DNA of 13,526 nucleotides from Chromera velia (taxonomy: Eukaryota > Sar > Chromeraceae). Location: assembly GCA_018398765.1 (NCBI GenBank), contig JAHBMJ010003066.1, forward strand, positions 1 to 13,526, written 5' to 3'. Made by a program: the position numbers and the translations under genes. The notes under the pieces were generated by a model. The model did no database searches. It had not been told where the DNA came from and saw only the letters and a list, made by a program, of their open reading frames with translations. Below are positions 1 to 7,787 of the stretch, one piece after another (the first letter of the stretch is position 1; each line of letters begins with the position of its first letter).

Positions 1-764
1 CGGGATAGGGGGGCGAATCGAATCGAGGCTGGCCGAGAGCATGCGAAGTACTAGCGACTGAGTGTGACTAAAGCGTCTTTTATCTGGAGTTGAGAGTTCA
101 TATGTCGAAAGGAGCAGTAAAGGAATGAAATGAGACAGAAGAAGAGATGAAATAGAAAGAAACCAGCGGGGCAGTCTACAATGTGTCCGGTCTCTTCCTT
201 CCCTCCCTTTATGCAGCTACTGACACACACGAAAATGGGTTTATGCTTGACGAGACGGCTAAGTCCTTCTGTCAACGAGAACTCGATATCGATTGCCTAC
301 CCCTACATCAGCTACGTATGAGACGGGCAGAGGACTGCCTAATTGCCGCCGCCGTGCGCTTATGCCTGCGCATGCCCACGACTGCTTATGACTGCCCTTG
401 CGCCCCTGCACTGAACTTGGGGGGGGAGTGAGCATTGCAAGGCTGAGCATCAAAGAAGTGGACTGTAAAAACAAGAAGCCAAGGCTTAGCGCCACATGTG
501 CCGCGCATTCAGAACTTCTGGAGCTCCTTTTGGAAGAGTGACCTTTCTTCTCTCTCGGCTTCTCTTCTTTGCGCATGACTTGGGAGTCAGACCCCTCGTG
601 TGGCTGAAAGCACGAGCACACGAGGGGGCGCCTTCATTCGTTGTCTCCTTCTCGTTTCCTTCTGCTGATTTGAAACGTTTTGGGTTATTTTGGCCTGGTT
701 TCCTCCTTAAAGTTTGAGAAAAAGAGACTGGAAAAGGCGGAGAGAGAATGAGTAGAGGAGGAGC
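1..764. other. Left flank, no supported gene
   Basis: Several overlapping frames of 60-120 codons are open on both strands here. None has a recognisable domain, a good start or splice-site support, and they overlap each other. The last 50 bases before element 1 are purine-rich (AGAG/GAGG), which continues on the far side of the element and is consistent with one interrupted purine-rich tract. Confidence 0.5.
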
Positions 765-773
765 AAAGAGAGA
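765..773 (+). repeat. Left copy of 9-bp target site duplication
   Basis: AAAGAGAGA lies directly before the CTAGGGGG terminus and is repeated exactly, in direct orientation, at 5268-5276 directly after the opposite terminus. A 9-bp duplication is in the range known for Mutator-like elements (about 8-11 bp). The motif is low-complexity purine in a purine-rich tract, so chance cannot be dismissed on this evidence alone. Confidence 0.7.
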
Positions 774-825
774 CTAGGGGGCCGCACTCTACATATAGGT
801 AGATCATGACCCCTGACTTTAAAGA
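774..825 (+). repeat. Element 1 left terminal inverted repeat
   Basis: The first 15 bases match the right end exactly in inverted orientation. Similarity then continues imperfectly: the left end has TATAGGTAGATCATGACCCCTG, and the right end read inward has TATACCTAAGCTTCACCCCTA. Both next read ACTTT. Confidence 0.75.
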
Positions 826-919
826 AAAACAGACAAAAATCTAGAAATGTTATGCAAGAAGTTTCATAAAAAACCAAAAACCATAAATTACAGAGAATAT
901 GACAGTAACATTAGTTTTA

Positions 920-1110
920 TGTTGGGCTAGAAACATGCATTCATTTTTATGAAAAACTTTGTGTCGCCAGGTTTTGTTGGGCTGTTGGGCTTGTTGTACT
1001 GTTGGGCTTCACCTTGCCAGGAAGCTGTTGGGCGCCCAATACGCCCAACATACAACACGCCCAACAAGAAAGCCCAACACGGCCCAACAGCCCAACAAAC
1101 ACTCCCAACA
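920..1110. repeat. Element 1 left subterminal array of TGTTGGGC / GCCCAACA
   Basis: TGTTGGGC occurs at 920, 975, 983, 1000 and 1026. Its reverse complement GCCCAACA occurs at 1043, 1059, 1072, 1082 and 1090, with a near copy at 1103. The forward block followed by the reverse block makes a large imperfect palindrome centred near 1034-1040. Clusters of short motifs near transposon ends are commonly binding sites for the mobilising protein; that role is inferred here. Confidence 0.8.
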
Positions 1111-1806
1111 TGCATAACATGTACAATCATGATGATGAGAATGATCTGGAAGAATACTAGAACAATATGAAACACTGTTGGTGTTCTAGCAGTCAGCCCA
1201 GGTCGCCAGAGAGGACCCGGAAGCAGCAGCACCAGCCGCCTCTTCCCTTTCAACCCATATTCATTTTCTTCTAAACAGTCCCCTCTCTGAATAATATTTG
1301 CGGAGCATAATAGTAGGAACTTTCCATCTTTCGCCAGTCACACTGGGCCCAAAGTTCCACATGTGTCCCTCTGCACTCACTTTGCCTTCACTATCTGTGA
1401 TGAAGACAATACACAGACACTTATCTCAACTGGAAGTTTCACTCTGAAGAACAGTTAAGTTTTGCAACCGGTTTCGTCCCTATGCAAAGCCAGAAAAAGG
1501 ATTCTGGAAGGGAGCTCGTCAGACGTACGTGACCGCAAATAGAGTGAAGAGTTAGATTCCAAAAATGTTACTTCAAAGAGACATAACAGTAGCTGCTAAG
1601 TCTCGAAGCACATTGTCCTTTGCTGATAAAGAAACACAAAACAACCGAAGTTTCCGTTTTATTTCGGTTTTATAATGAAATTTAAGCTGTATGCAAGCTT
1701 TATAGGACTAGGGCGCTAACTAATCTACAAGCCAGGCCCCATCCTCAAAAGTTAATTTCAAGCATTCTGAATTTGCATCTCAAAAATGTGAGAGCAAAAT
1801 AGATGC
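1111..1806. other. Element 1 left noncoding segment
   Basis: No open frame of useful length is convincing. A short inverted repeat (CTAGAAC ... GTTCTAG) lies near 1157-1190. Base composition becomes AT-rich after about 1640. Confidence 0.5.
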
Positions 1807-1812
1807 TTAAAA

Positions 1813-1878
1813 GACTAAATTTAAATTAAAAGTAAATTTAGTCGTCTACTTAAAAGACATCTCTTACGACTTTTAAGT
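1813..1878. repeat. Two adjacent AT-rich hairpins
   Basis: GACTAAATTTA (1813-1823) pairs perfectly with TAAATTTAGTC (1833-1843). ACTTAAAAG (1848-1856) pairs perfectly with CTTTTAAGT (1870-1878). A weaker third stem involves CTAAT and AATTAG near 1885-1910. They lie downstream of the 3' end of the minus-strand RT gene, so they may be part of its 3' untranslated region or of element structure. Confidence 0.6.
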
Positions 1879-2000
1879 GAGAAAACTAATCAACTCTAAG
1901 TTAATTAGATTTATTTAAAAAGTAAATGGTTAGAATAAGCAAAAAAATAAAACTTTTTTTACTGCATAGGGGCACGTCACAATAAATTAAATGACGTATG

Positions 2001-2053
2001 GTTGTTTCCTTCTGTTGGTTGTTGCACTATCATAACCGACAGAAGGAAACAAC
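2001..2053. repeat. 20-bp-stem hairpin downstream of the RT fragment
   Basis: The arms at 2001-2020 and 2034-2053 pair over 20 positions with one mismatch, which is a G-U pair in RNA. The outer 15 bp (GTTGTTTCCTTCTGT) are perfect, and the loop is 13 bases. It lies about 120 bases past the stop of the RT reading frame on the minus strand. A 3'-end RNA structure used by the retroelement or a miniature insertion are both possible; neither is shown. Confidence 0.75.
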
Positions 2054-2170
2054 AAACCAAGCCCCACACCATTCACTCATGAGCCATTTATAGGCAGCAC
2101 ATTAAAAACGATGCAAACATCTGCGCGCTGAAGTACCCAAAGAGTGCATAAAAAAGAAAGAAGGCGACCT

Positions 2171-2997
2171 TTAAAGAGTCAATCGGTGCTGATTTTTCCA
2201 TGCTTTTCGGAAAAGAGATGAAAGATTAGGAGGGTGTTGCCAAGCAATCATCATGTGGAACTGACAAGTCTCTTGCGCCTTTCGGCGAAAGAGCTTGACG
2301 GCAGGCTCAAGTTGATAGAAACAAACGGCTTTCACAAAGACACGACGTTCCATGTTGCCTGTTTTATGCTCACTGCCCGCAAGTGGACAGGCATTCTCTT
2401 CTAAAATCTGCGACGATTCTTTCCACAATGACTTAATGCTGTTTAACACCTTCTTTCTCTCTTTTAAATTGTCTCTCTGCAAAAACGTCACTGAACGTGC
2501 TACACACAAGAGAGGCTTCATTGGATAGCCCCGTGCTGCAAATCTATTCAGGACTTGCAGTCTCTCACGCAAGAAAACATTCAATTCTGTGCAAAGGCGC
2601 AGACGACGAATCAACTTGGCCCTCACTGTGGCAAGCTTTGAATGCGATGCATGCCCGCTCAACCATGCCACGTATTGATGCGCACTCAGTTTCTTTGTGT
2701 GTGGATGGACGAGATTGGATGACAACATCTCCAAATTTCAGAGATATGGAGGGGTCTTTAGAAACAAAAAAAGAAGTCAAAAAGTCTTTGAGTTCTTGTT
2801 TGGATCCCTCCCACTCCCTAAACACGTCATCAATGTACCGCAACCATTGCAAAAGAGCGTTGACTTGCTCAAGCCCAAGCTCATACTTCATGGCTAAAAC
2901 GAGAACAGCCACTGTACAGCCAGCCAGAGAACCCATCGGTACTTCTTTCACTTGTTCAAACCAGCTCTCATTCCCTTCCCTATCCATGTACATAAAT
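2171..2997 (-). pseudogene. Penelope-like reverse transcriptase, C-terminal half, frame broken
   Basis: Two overlapping minus-strand frames (2993-2565 and 2734-2171) together resemble the second half of an RT. The first has VPMGS at residues 18-22 and RYIDDVF at residues 52-58; the YIDD catalytic aspartates are encoded at 2826-2837. The second has a thumb-like region of the 'THQYxxWxSxHxxHxK' type (SAHQYVAWLSGHASHSK), then GYP, and ends with a PPNLSSLFRKAWK segment like the terminal motif of Penelope-type RTs. The frame must change near 2690-2735, through an indel or an unseen intron. Before the first ATG, a pyrimidine tract ending TTTCTGTCAG suggests a splice acceptor at 2998, so an upstream exon may be missing. 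The finger and first palm motifs (including the first catalytic Asp) were not found upstream, and there is no GIY-YIG domain downstream. RT assignment is firm; the exact family is less so. Confidence 0.8.
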
Positions 2998-3016
2998 CTG
3001 ACAGAAAGGAAAAGAG

Positions 3017-3050
3017 AAATGAGTTCCTCCCATGAGTTCCTCCCATTCTC
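3017..3050. repeat. Tandem 13-bp duplication
   Basis: GAGTTCCTCCCAT is present twice in a row, in the short gap between the minus-strand RT and the plus-strand gene. It lies in the inferred intron or leader upstream of the RT fragment. It is probably a recent slippage duplication. Confidence 0.7.
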
Positions 3051-3180
3051 TCTGATTCATAAATTTGATTCTATATTCTGCCAACCAGGTCTTTCTCTGC
3101 GCTAACGCGTTCGGTTGATATGGAAAGTCAACACCAAGAAGAGGCTGTGGAAGGTGCTTTTAAAAAGAGAAGAGAAAAAA

Positions 3181-4010
3181 ATGCAGGTTCACTTTCTCAC
3201 CCGCAACACCGACCTGTGCATTGAAGTGAATGCACACTCTTTGATTGGCCTTATTCGTTTTCTACGTGAAAACGCCCCCTCTCTGCCTGTAAAAGTCTGG
3301 CTGCTTGCTTCGTAGATTTATGAAGAATTTTTTCGTGATCTAAGGTTGGACTGTCCTGGCTCAACGCATCAATTGAATTTTGGTTTGCTGAGTGCTTTGT
3401 AACGCATACAGCACCTCGTCATGGATGTCTTACTGAGAGACAAGCATGAACGTGCAGGAACCATCCAGTACAGGAAGAGCCAGAGAGGAAAGAAACTGAG
3501 GGAAGATCTGCCCCTGCTGTGGGAGAATGGAGAGTGTTGTAGGGGTTACACAGATAAGCAAATTCTGGAAGATGTGCGGGCGGGTGTGAAAGAAGCGTTT
3601 GAAGAAATGAGAGCGATGGGAATGTCTAAAAAATTAGCGAAAGGATTGAATGCTGACGGGGTGGGTACAGACAAATTTGATTGGAAAACATCTGTTGATA
3701 TCTCTCACTACGAAAAAGAATTGATCAAAGAAGTGAAAAAAAGCTTGGAAGAAGATCAAATTGATTTGTCAGAGGCAGTTTCTTCTTTTTTTGCTGGCCC
3801 CTCCTCTTCTGCTGGCCCCTCCTCTTCTGCTGGCCCCAGGACCTCCTCTTCTGCCGTGCTTTCTGTGTCTGGGGAAGAAATTAGTTTTGGTTTGAGCTAT
3901 GAAGAGGATGAAGTTGTTCCAATGGACGTAGTCATCTGGGTGGATCTAGAAGAAGAGGAAGAAAATGAAGATGAGTTGAGTTTTGAGCGGGCAAATATAA
4001 TTGGCAATGC
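3181..4010 (+). CDS. Element 1 gene A, unknown function, at least two exons
   Basis: An ATG at 3181 opens exon 1 (3181-3288, 36 codons). A donor GTAAAAG at 3289 and an acceptor ACAG ending at 3411 enclose a 123-base intron containing an in-frame TAG. Joining them preserves the frame exactly and leads into exon 2 (3412-4010). Exon 2 encodes a charged, probably helical region (RAGVKEAFEEMRAMGMSK, then ELIKEVKKSLEEDQIDL). A low-complexity linker with two exact AGPSSS repeats and an acidic tail (DLEEEEENEDE) follow. A strong donor GTAAGA sits at 4011, just before the TAA at 4012, so another exon probably follows, but I could not find an acceptor that cleanly joins the downstream frame. No domain is recognised. 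It is divergent from the RT fragment. Confidence 0.6.
3793..3852 (+). repeat. 18-bp tandem repeat encoding AGPSSS
   Basis: GCTGGCCCCTCCTCTTCT occurs at 3793-3810 and 3811-3828, and a third copy with a short insertion runs to 3852. The unit is a multiple of three, so the reading frame of gene A is preserved. It forms a flexible Ser/Pro/Gly/Ala linker between a helical and an acidic part. Confidence 0.85.
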
Positions 4011-4131
4011 GTAAGAGATAGATAACGAGACGAGAATCCTCTCTGCTTGTGAGACAGTTAGCAAAAAGAAAACAGGAGTTTTTTGAGTGTCTGGCCATCC
4101 GACAATTCCAATTAATTCTTTGATTCGATCT

Positions 4132-4743
4132 ATGGTGTGCAATTTTTTGATGAAAGAGAAACTGGCTGCCGATCATATTGTACGCATCACCCGTCGACCG
4201 AAAATGAGAGACGCACTCCCGATAGTTGGTGAATATTCAGTAAAGATTGGAAGCTACGTTGCATGCCAGTTCATTGAAGAAATTCCTGAAGCAAAGGGGA
4301 AAAAGCAGAAAGAGGCACAGGGGAAAAGAGGGAAGAAGCGAGCGGTAATGAAAAAGTCATATAATGTATACATACATCAGGTTTTAGACATCATTCAAGA
4401 TCAGAAGAAACCGGTTTCTTCAGGTTTGGACTGCATTGCATGTGTAGACGACAATCGTAAGTGGTGCCTTTTGGTCTCCTCTTTCTTACCGACTCTCACC
4501 AGCATTTATATTGACAGTGAAGAATTTGAATCATCTAAACATGTTTCTTTCTCTGTTCTCTGCAAGCCGTCTTCTCTTGCAGTCCAGACGTCTTTAATTC
4601 CTGTTGGTTCTGTGTTTGGTTGGGTTCATGAATTTTCGCGAGACAAACGGAAACTGACTGTCAGCACTGAAGAAATAAAACGTTTGATTCGTCTATGGAA
4701 TGAAATTGATCACTCCGAAATGACTGCCGATGAAGGGAGATGA
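4132..4743 (+). CDS. Element 1 gene B, or 3' exon of gene A; unknown function
   Basis: The open frame runs from after a TGA at 4084 to the stop at 4741-4743. The first ATG is at 4132, giving about 203 codons. It is in the same numerical frame as gene A, so it may be a further exon; an acceptor ending at 4208 would join in phase but is weak. It has a segment VKIGSYVACQFIEE, a lysine-rich insert (KGKKQKEAQGKRGKKR), then YNVYIHQVLDII. That arrangement is reminiscent of small beta-barrel chromatin-reader or RNA-binding folds, but it is too weak to name. A later IKRLIRLWNEID helix precedes the end. Confidence 0.5.
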   Translation: MVCNFLMKEKLAADHIVRITRRPKMRDALPIVGEYSVKIGSYVACQFIEEIPEAKGKKQKEAQGKRGKKRAVMKKSYNVYIHQVLDIIQDQKKPVSSGLDCIACVDDNRKWCLLVSSFLPTLTSIYIDSEEFESSKHVSFSVLCKPSSLAVQTSLIPVGSVFGWVHEFSRDKRKLTVSTEEIKRLIRLWNEIDHSEMTADEGR

Positions 4744-4975
4744 CTGGATGAATGAGTTGGAAAGGTTAAGCATAAGGAGTATGCATTTGTCTGCATTGTG
4801 TGTGCAGGTCTATCTCCATTTTCTTTGGTATATTGTGAACGTTTTACAAAGAGTTTCAGGCTCATGCTGCACCAATGTGCAGCGCTGAATATCTTGAATG
4901 GTGTCTGTTATATTCATATGCGTTGATACGTGGACTTGGCGTGTGAGACAAGCTTGTAGGGAAGGGAAGGGACCT

Positions 4976-5066
4976 TGTTGGGCTCTGTTGGGCACTGTTG
5001 GGCTTCATGACCTGTCATGCAGCTGATGAAAGGCCCAACAGAGCCCAACAGGCAACAAGCCCAACA
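4976..5066. repeat. Element 1 right subterminal array of TGTTGGGC / GCCCAACA
   Basis: TGTTGGGC occurs at 4976, 4986 and 4996, exactly 10 bases apart. GCCCAACA occurs at 5033, 5043 and 5059. The arrangement mirrors the left array: forward copies, a spacer with its own small palindrome (CATGACCTGTCATG), then reverse copies. AACCTGGCGATACG at 5068 matches, in inverted orientation, the GTCGCCAGGTT next to the left array. Confidence 0.8.
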
Positions 5067-5219
5067 GAACCTGGCGATACGTCTTTGGGCTGACATTTCT
5101 CAAGACTGAAGTTAAACTAGAGCTTGAGAATAGCTCAACATAACACTACAGAATGTGTTTCATCTGCTAGTTTTAACCTTATAACTTGAGATATAATATA
5201 TAGTGTAAAAGGATGTAGG

Positions 5220-5267
5220 AAAAGTTAGGGGTGAAGCTTAGGTATACCGATAGTGCGGCCCCCTAGA
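5220..5267 (-). repeat. Element 1 right terminal inverted repeat
   Basis: AGTGCGGCCCCCTAG (5253-5267) is the exact inverse of the left terminus. Further in, AAAAGTTAGGGGTGAAGCTTAGGTATA is an imperfect inverse of the left internal sequence. Confidence 0.75.
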
Positions 5268-5276
5268 AAGAGAGAA
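5268..5276 (+). repeat. Right copy of 9-bp target site duplication
   Basis: AAAGAGAGA is identical to 765-773 and in the same orientation, directly next to the CTAG end of element 1. Confidence 0.7.
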
Positions 5277-6802
5277 GAAATCTTGAAAGAGATGTCTGTT
5301 GAACGGGAAAGAAAAAAAACGAGGGGACAGCCCGTGCATGTCTTGGTGTCCGTTCTGCGTCTTCTCCCTGCAGGGGGATGCCGGTGCTTTAGAGGCCCTC
5401 TGGGTTCTCTGAGTATCGCCTCTCCCTCTCAATGCACGGGAGTTGATGGGAGCCCTGGATGGCGGCCTTAGTGGAGCCAGCCATCTCTGCATATGCATCT
5501 GCGTGGAGCCAGACGGTGTGCTAGCAGGCGTCTCCCTCCAATAGGTCTGACCGGGTGCCGTTCATTCGTTGATATCTGTTTTTGTGTGTTCGGTCGATCT
5601 ACGGTGTTGTTGACAATAAACGAAGAGACACGCATGCAGTCTTTGGGAAGGAAGTGAGATAGAAGAAAGAGGAGGAAGAGAGGTGAATATATGTATATGA
5701 ATACATGTGTGTGAGCCTTTCTGCTGCCGCTCTCTGGTTTTGCAGTCTCTTCACGTTTTATTCATCCCTCGGCCTGCCCGTCTACTTACATTCAGAAAAG
5801 AGAACTTGAAGGGGATCTGTTGCAAGCGTACTGTTCTGTCTGTCGCCCGCTTCCTTCCAGCAGGCCGGTCTGAGAAAGAGAAAAAGAAAGTAAGCTGTTC
5901 ATTATAAGTCTGTTTATGTTTGCGCACGTAAATCTGATTAACTTCCGTCAGTAGGAGGAAACTTTTCAGCTTCCGCGTCGAGATTTTGAGAGTCAGTTAA
6001 CTATGAATGACTGTCTTAAGGACGGTGCCAAAAGGATTTCTATGTCTCAGCCTGTGCTTTTTTACAATGCCTCTGTCATGGTGCAAGGACACTCAAGATT
6101 TCATTCCTTCGACTACATGCTTTGAAGTGCCAGTGTTCTGTTAGTTACATGGGTTTGCATTGTGTCTAGTTGATCGTGTCCTTTTACTTGCCTTTTTTCC
6201 CTTTCCGCGCATGCTCACATGTGTTTGACTGATCGCGGGGACGCGATTTTCCTGTCCGTAGCTGGGGGGGGATCTGTGGAGTTCTACCTTCTGGCACCGC
6301 CCCCTAGACCCTCGTATGCGCTGTATCTGAATAAGTCCGCGTGCTGACGCCATGCTCCGCCGCTGCGTGTATATGCAATCGACTTGTATACATGTACGTA
6401 TCGCGCGCGTCGATCAAAGTTGTTGAAGTCGATCGAGTCTGACCTTCGTATTTAAACATGTAATATATTACTCGAGCAACAGATAGCATCGTTTCAGTCT
6501 GATGTCCGTTTGTCATAGATCGGGAGTCTGAGACTCTGAGAGAGAGGAACAGAGAGAAGCATAAGTAGAAATTGTGCAATGATAGAATGAACCTAGCTGA
6601 TTGGAATTCCAGATCGCTCTAGAGCTAAACCTTCTGTAAACTGCGGCCTGAATGAGTGTTGCTCACATTCCTTCTCTTGACGTTCCCTAGGGTTCTTGTC
6701 CTCGCTTTACCTTCTGTCTGGACGCCATAAGGCGGCCGGACAGGAGGGATAAAACATTATGGTGAACGCTCAGCTCGATGAATATACAATTATAAATCTT
6801 TT
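5277..6802. other. Inter-element region, no supported gene
   Basis: Only short overlapping frames are open. A CCCGTGCAT ... ATGCACGGG inverted pair (about 5330 and 5433) and a hairpin at 6714-6743 are the only structure seen. No coding or RNA gene was recognised. Confidence 0.5.
6714..6743. repeat. GC-rich hairpin
   Basis: CTGTCTGGACGCC and GGCGGCCGGACAG pair around an ATAA loop, with 11 of 13 positions matched. It lies about 60 bases outside the left end of element 2. No function is evident. Confidence 0.55.
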
Positions 6803-6884
6803 CGCATGCGGGCGGTGGCCCCAGCATCAATAACCCCCCCCCCCGCCCATGGTGGCGCCGGACTGGGGACTTAATTCTGATATC
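6803..6884 (+). repeat. Element 2 left terminal inverted repeat
   Basis: It matches 10203-10272 in inverted orientation. It contains a run of 12 C (about 6834-6845) and an extra CGCCCATGGT absent from the right copy. The poly-C tract length differs between the two ends, as expected of homopolymer slippage. Confidence 0.75.
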
Positions 6885-7013
6885 AACAGTCTCTCAGCAC
6901 AATCAGTCTGAGTCTCTTCAAGTAGCTTTAGTGAAGTGTCTTAACCCTCACGGTACTTTTTTTTTCGAAAAAATGAGCAGGGGCGGTTCTGGAAGTCCCT
7001 TTTTCCTCTTGTC

Positions 7014-7787
7014 ATGTCTGAAGATGCTTTTCAGAGGGCAAAGGAGTTTGAGAATGCCACCCAGCTCCTCAATGCTAATTCCCTTCTAGTTACTAGATTG
7101 AAGGGGACATCAGTCCAGTTGGCTCCAAGCACTGAGCGCGATCTAGAGGGCACGGTGTGGAGAGGATTAATCAGCTGTGCGGCCAGAGTCCATTCGTTTG
7201 TTGTTCGACATGTTGTTCTGTCTCTGTTCCGAAGGACAAGCATTGGGCCACGGGAGAAGCCTAAACGGGTTCCCATCCTCTCTGCCCTCAGGACAGTGGC
7301 CACGGAAAGTATGTGGCAGTGCCTACAGCCCAGACGGATGTATGAAGAGATTCGGCGGTGGGCCTTCAAGTGTATGACCCAGGGGCAGAAGGGCGTCCTC
7401 ATGCTGTCTCTTAAGTACTATTTATTGCAACTGACTGGAAAGTTTGAGGCGACATTTTTGACCAGAGAGGCCCTTTGGGGATGCATCGGGGGGGAGGGGG
7501 GGACTGAGAGGTTGAGAGAGTTGCGTCTTCTTTGGAAAAGTCGGACAGAGGCCCACTTTCTCCAGGTAGTGGCGCCTGAGGGGGTCCCGACTGATAACTT
7601 CCGAAAGATGGTCAGTCTGTCCGCTAGCCTTCTGGCGCCTTCTGGGGCTGGCATCCCCTTACCACTGCTTACATGTAAAGACTCATTTGACTTCTGTTTC
7701 TCTTTCTGTGTCTTCTATACAGATGGATGCCCCCCTCATCTTCGTTATCCGTGGGGAGGCCCTGACTTTTTTGTTTGGAACTCGTAG
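7014..7787 (+). CDS. Element 2 plus-strand gene, unknown function
   Basis: A 257-codon frame starts at an ATG. No domain is recognised. The middle looks like a folded, mostly helical protein (QPRRMYEEIRRWAFKCM, then VLMLSLKYYLLQLTGKFEATF and TERLRELRLLWKS). A 48-base segment, 7675-7722, has a good donor (GTAAAG) and acceptor (pyrimidine tract, CTATACAG). Because it is a multiple of three, splicing removes 16 codons without changing the stop. The last 43 bases overlap, on the opposite strand, the last exon of the convergent gene. Upstream exons are possible. Confidence 0.5.
   Translation: MSEDAFQRAKEFENATQLLNANSLLVTRLKGTSVQLAPSTERDLEGTVWRGLISCAARVHSFVVRHVVLSLFRRTSIGPREKPKRVPILSALRTVATESMWQCLQPRRMYEEIRRWAFKCMTQGQKGVLMLSLKYYLLQLTGKFEATFLTREALWGCIGGEGGTERLRELRLLWKSRTEAHFLQVVAPEGVPTDNFRKMVSLSASLLAPSGAGIPLPLLTCKDSFDFCFSFCVFYTDGCPPHLRYPWGGPDFFVWNS
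7675..7722 (+). other. Candidate 48-base in-frame intron
   Basis: GTAAAG at the 5' end, then a TTCTGTTTCTCTTTCTGTGTCTTC tract ending in ACAG. The translated segment is Cys/Phe-rich and unlike its surroundings, which favours removal as an intron over coding use. Confidence 0.65.

Larger units (their letters stand above)
774..5267. mobile_element. Element 1: 4.5-kb inverted-repeat mobile element carrying a reverse-transcriptase fragment
   Basis: Both ends begin with the same 15 bases (CTAGGGGGCCGCACT), in inverted orientation, followed by weaker inverted similarity. Further in, each end has a cluster of TGTTGGGC / GCCCAACA motifs next to a shared CGCCAGGTT motif, and a 9-bp direct repeat flanks the whole. 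The cargo is a minus-strand RT fragment (2171-2997) and plus-strand genes of unknown function (3181-4010 and about 4132-4743). The ends and duplication length look like a Mutator-type DNA transposon, but no DDE, HUH or tyrosine recombinase motif was recognised. It could be a non-autonomous or degraded transposon with a nested retroelement, or a new class. Confidence 0.75.

Noticed and set aside
259-621. 120-codon minus-strand frame in the left flank
   Set aside because: Ser/Arg/Lys-rich translation of a purine-rich tract, overlapped by plus-strand frames, with no domain or splice support.
927-1253. Open frames on both strands across the left subterminal array
   Set aside because: They translate the TGTTGGGC repeats and have no independent support.
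2497-3105. 202-codon plus-strand frame
   Set aside because: It is the antisense shadow of the RT fragment, whose YIDD and PMGS motifs are on the minus strand.
5020-5066. CTGATGA sequence as a hammerhead ribozyme core
   Set aside because: Hammerhead ribozymes occur in some Penelope-like elements, but no matching GAAA strand and stems are present around this CTGATGA.
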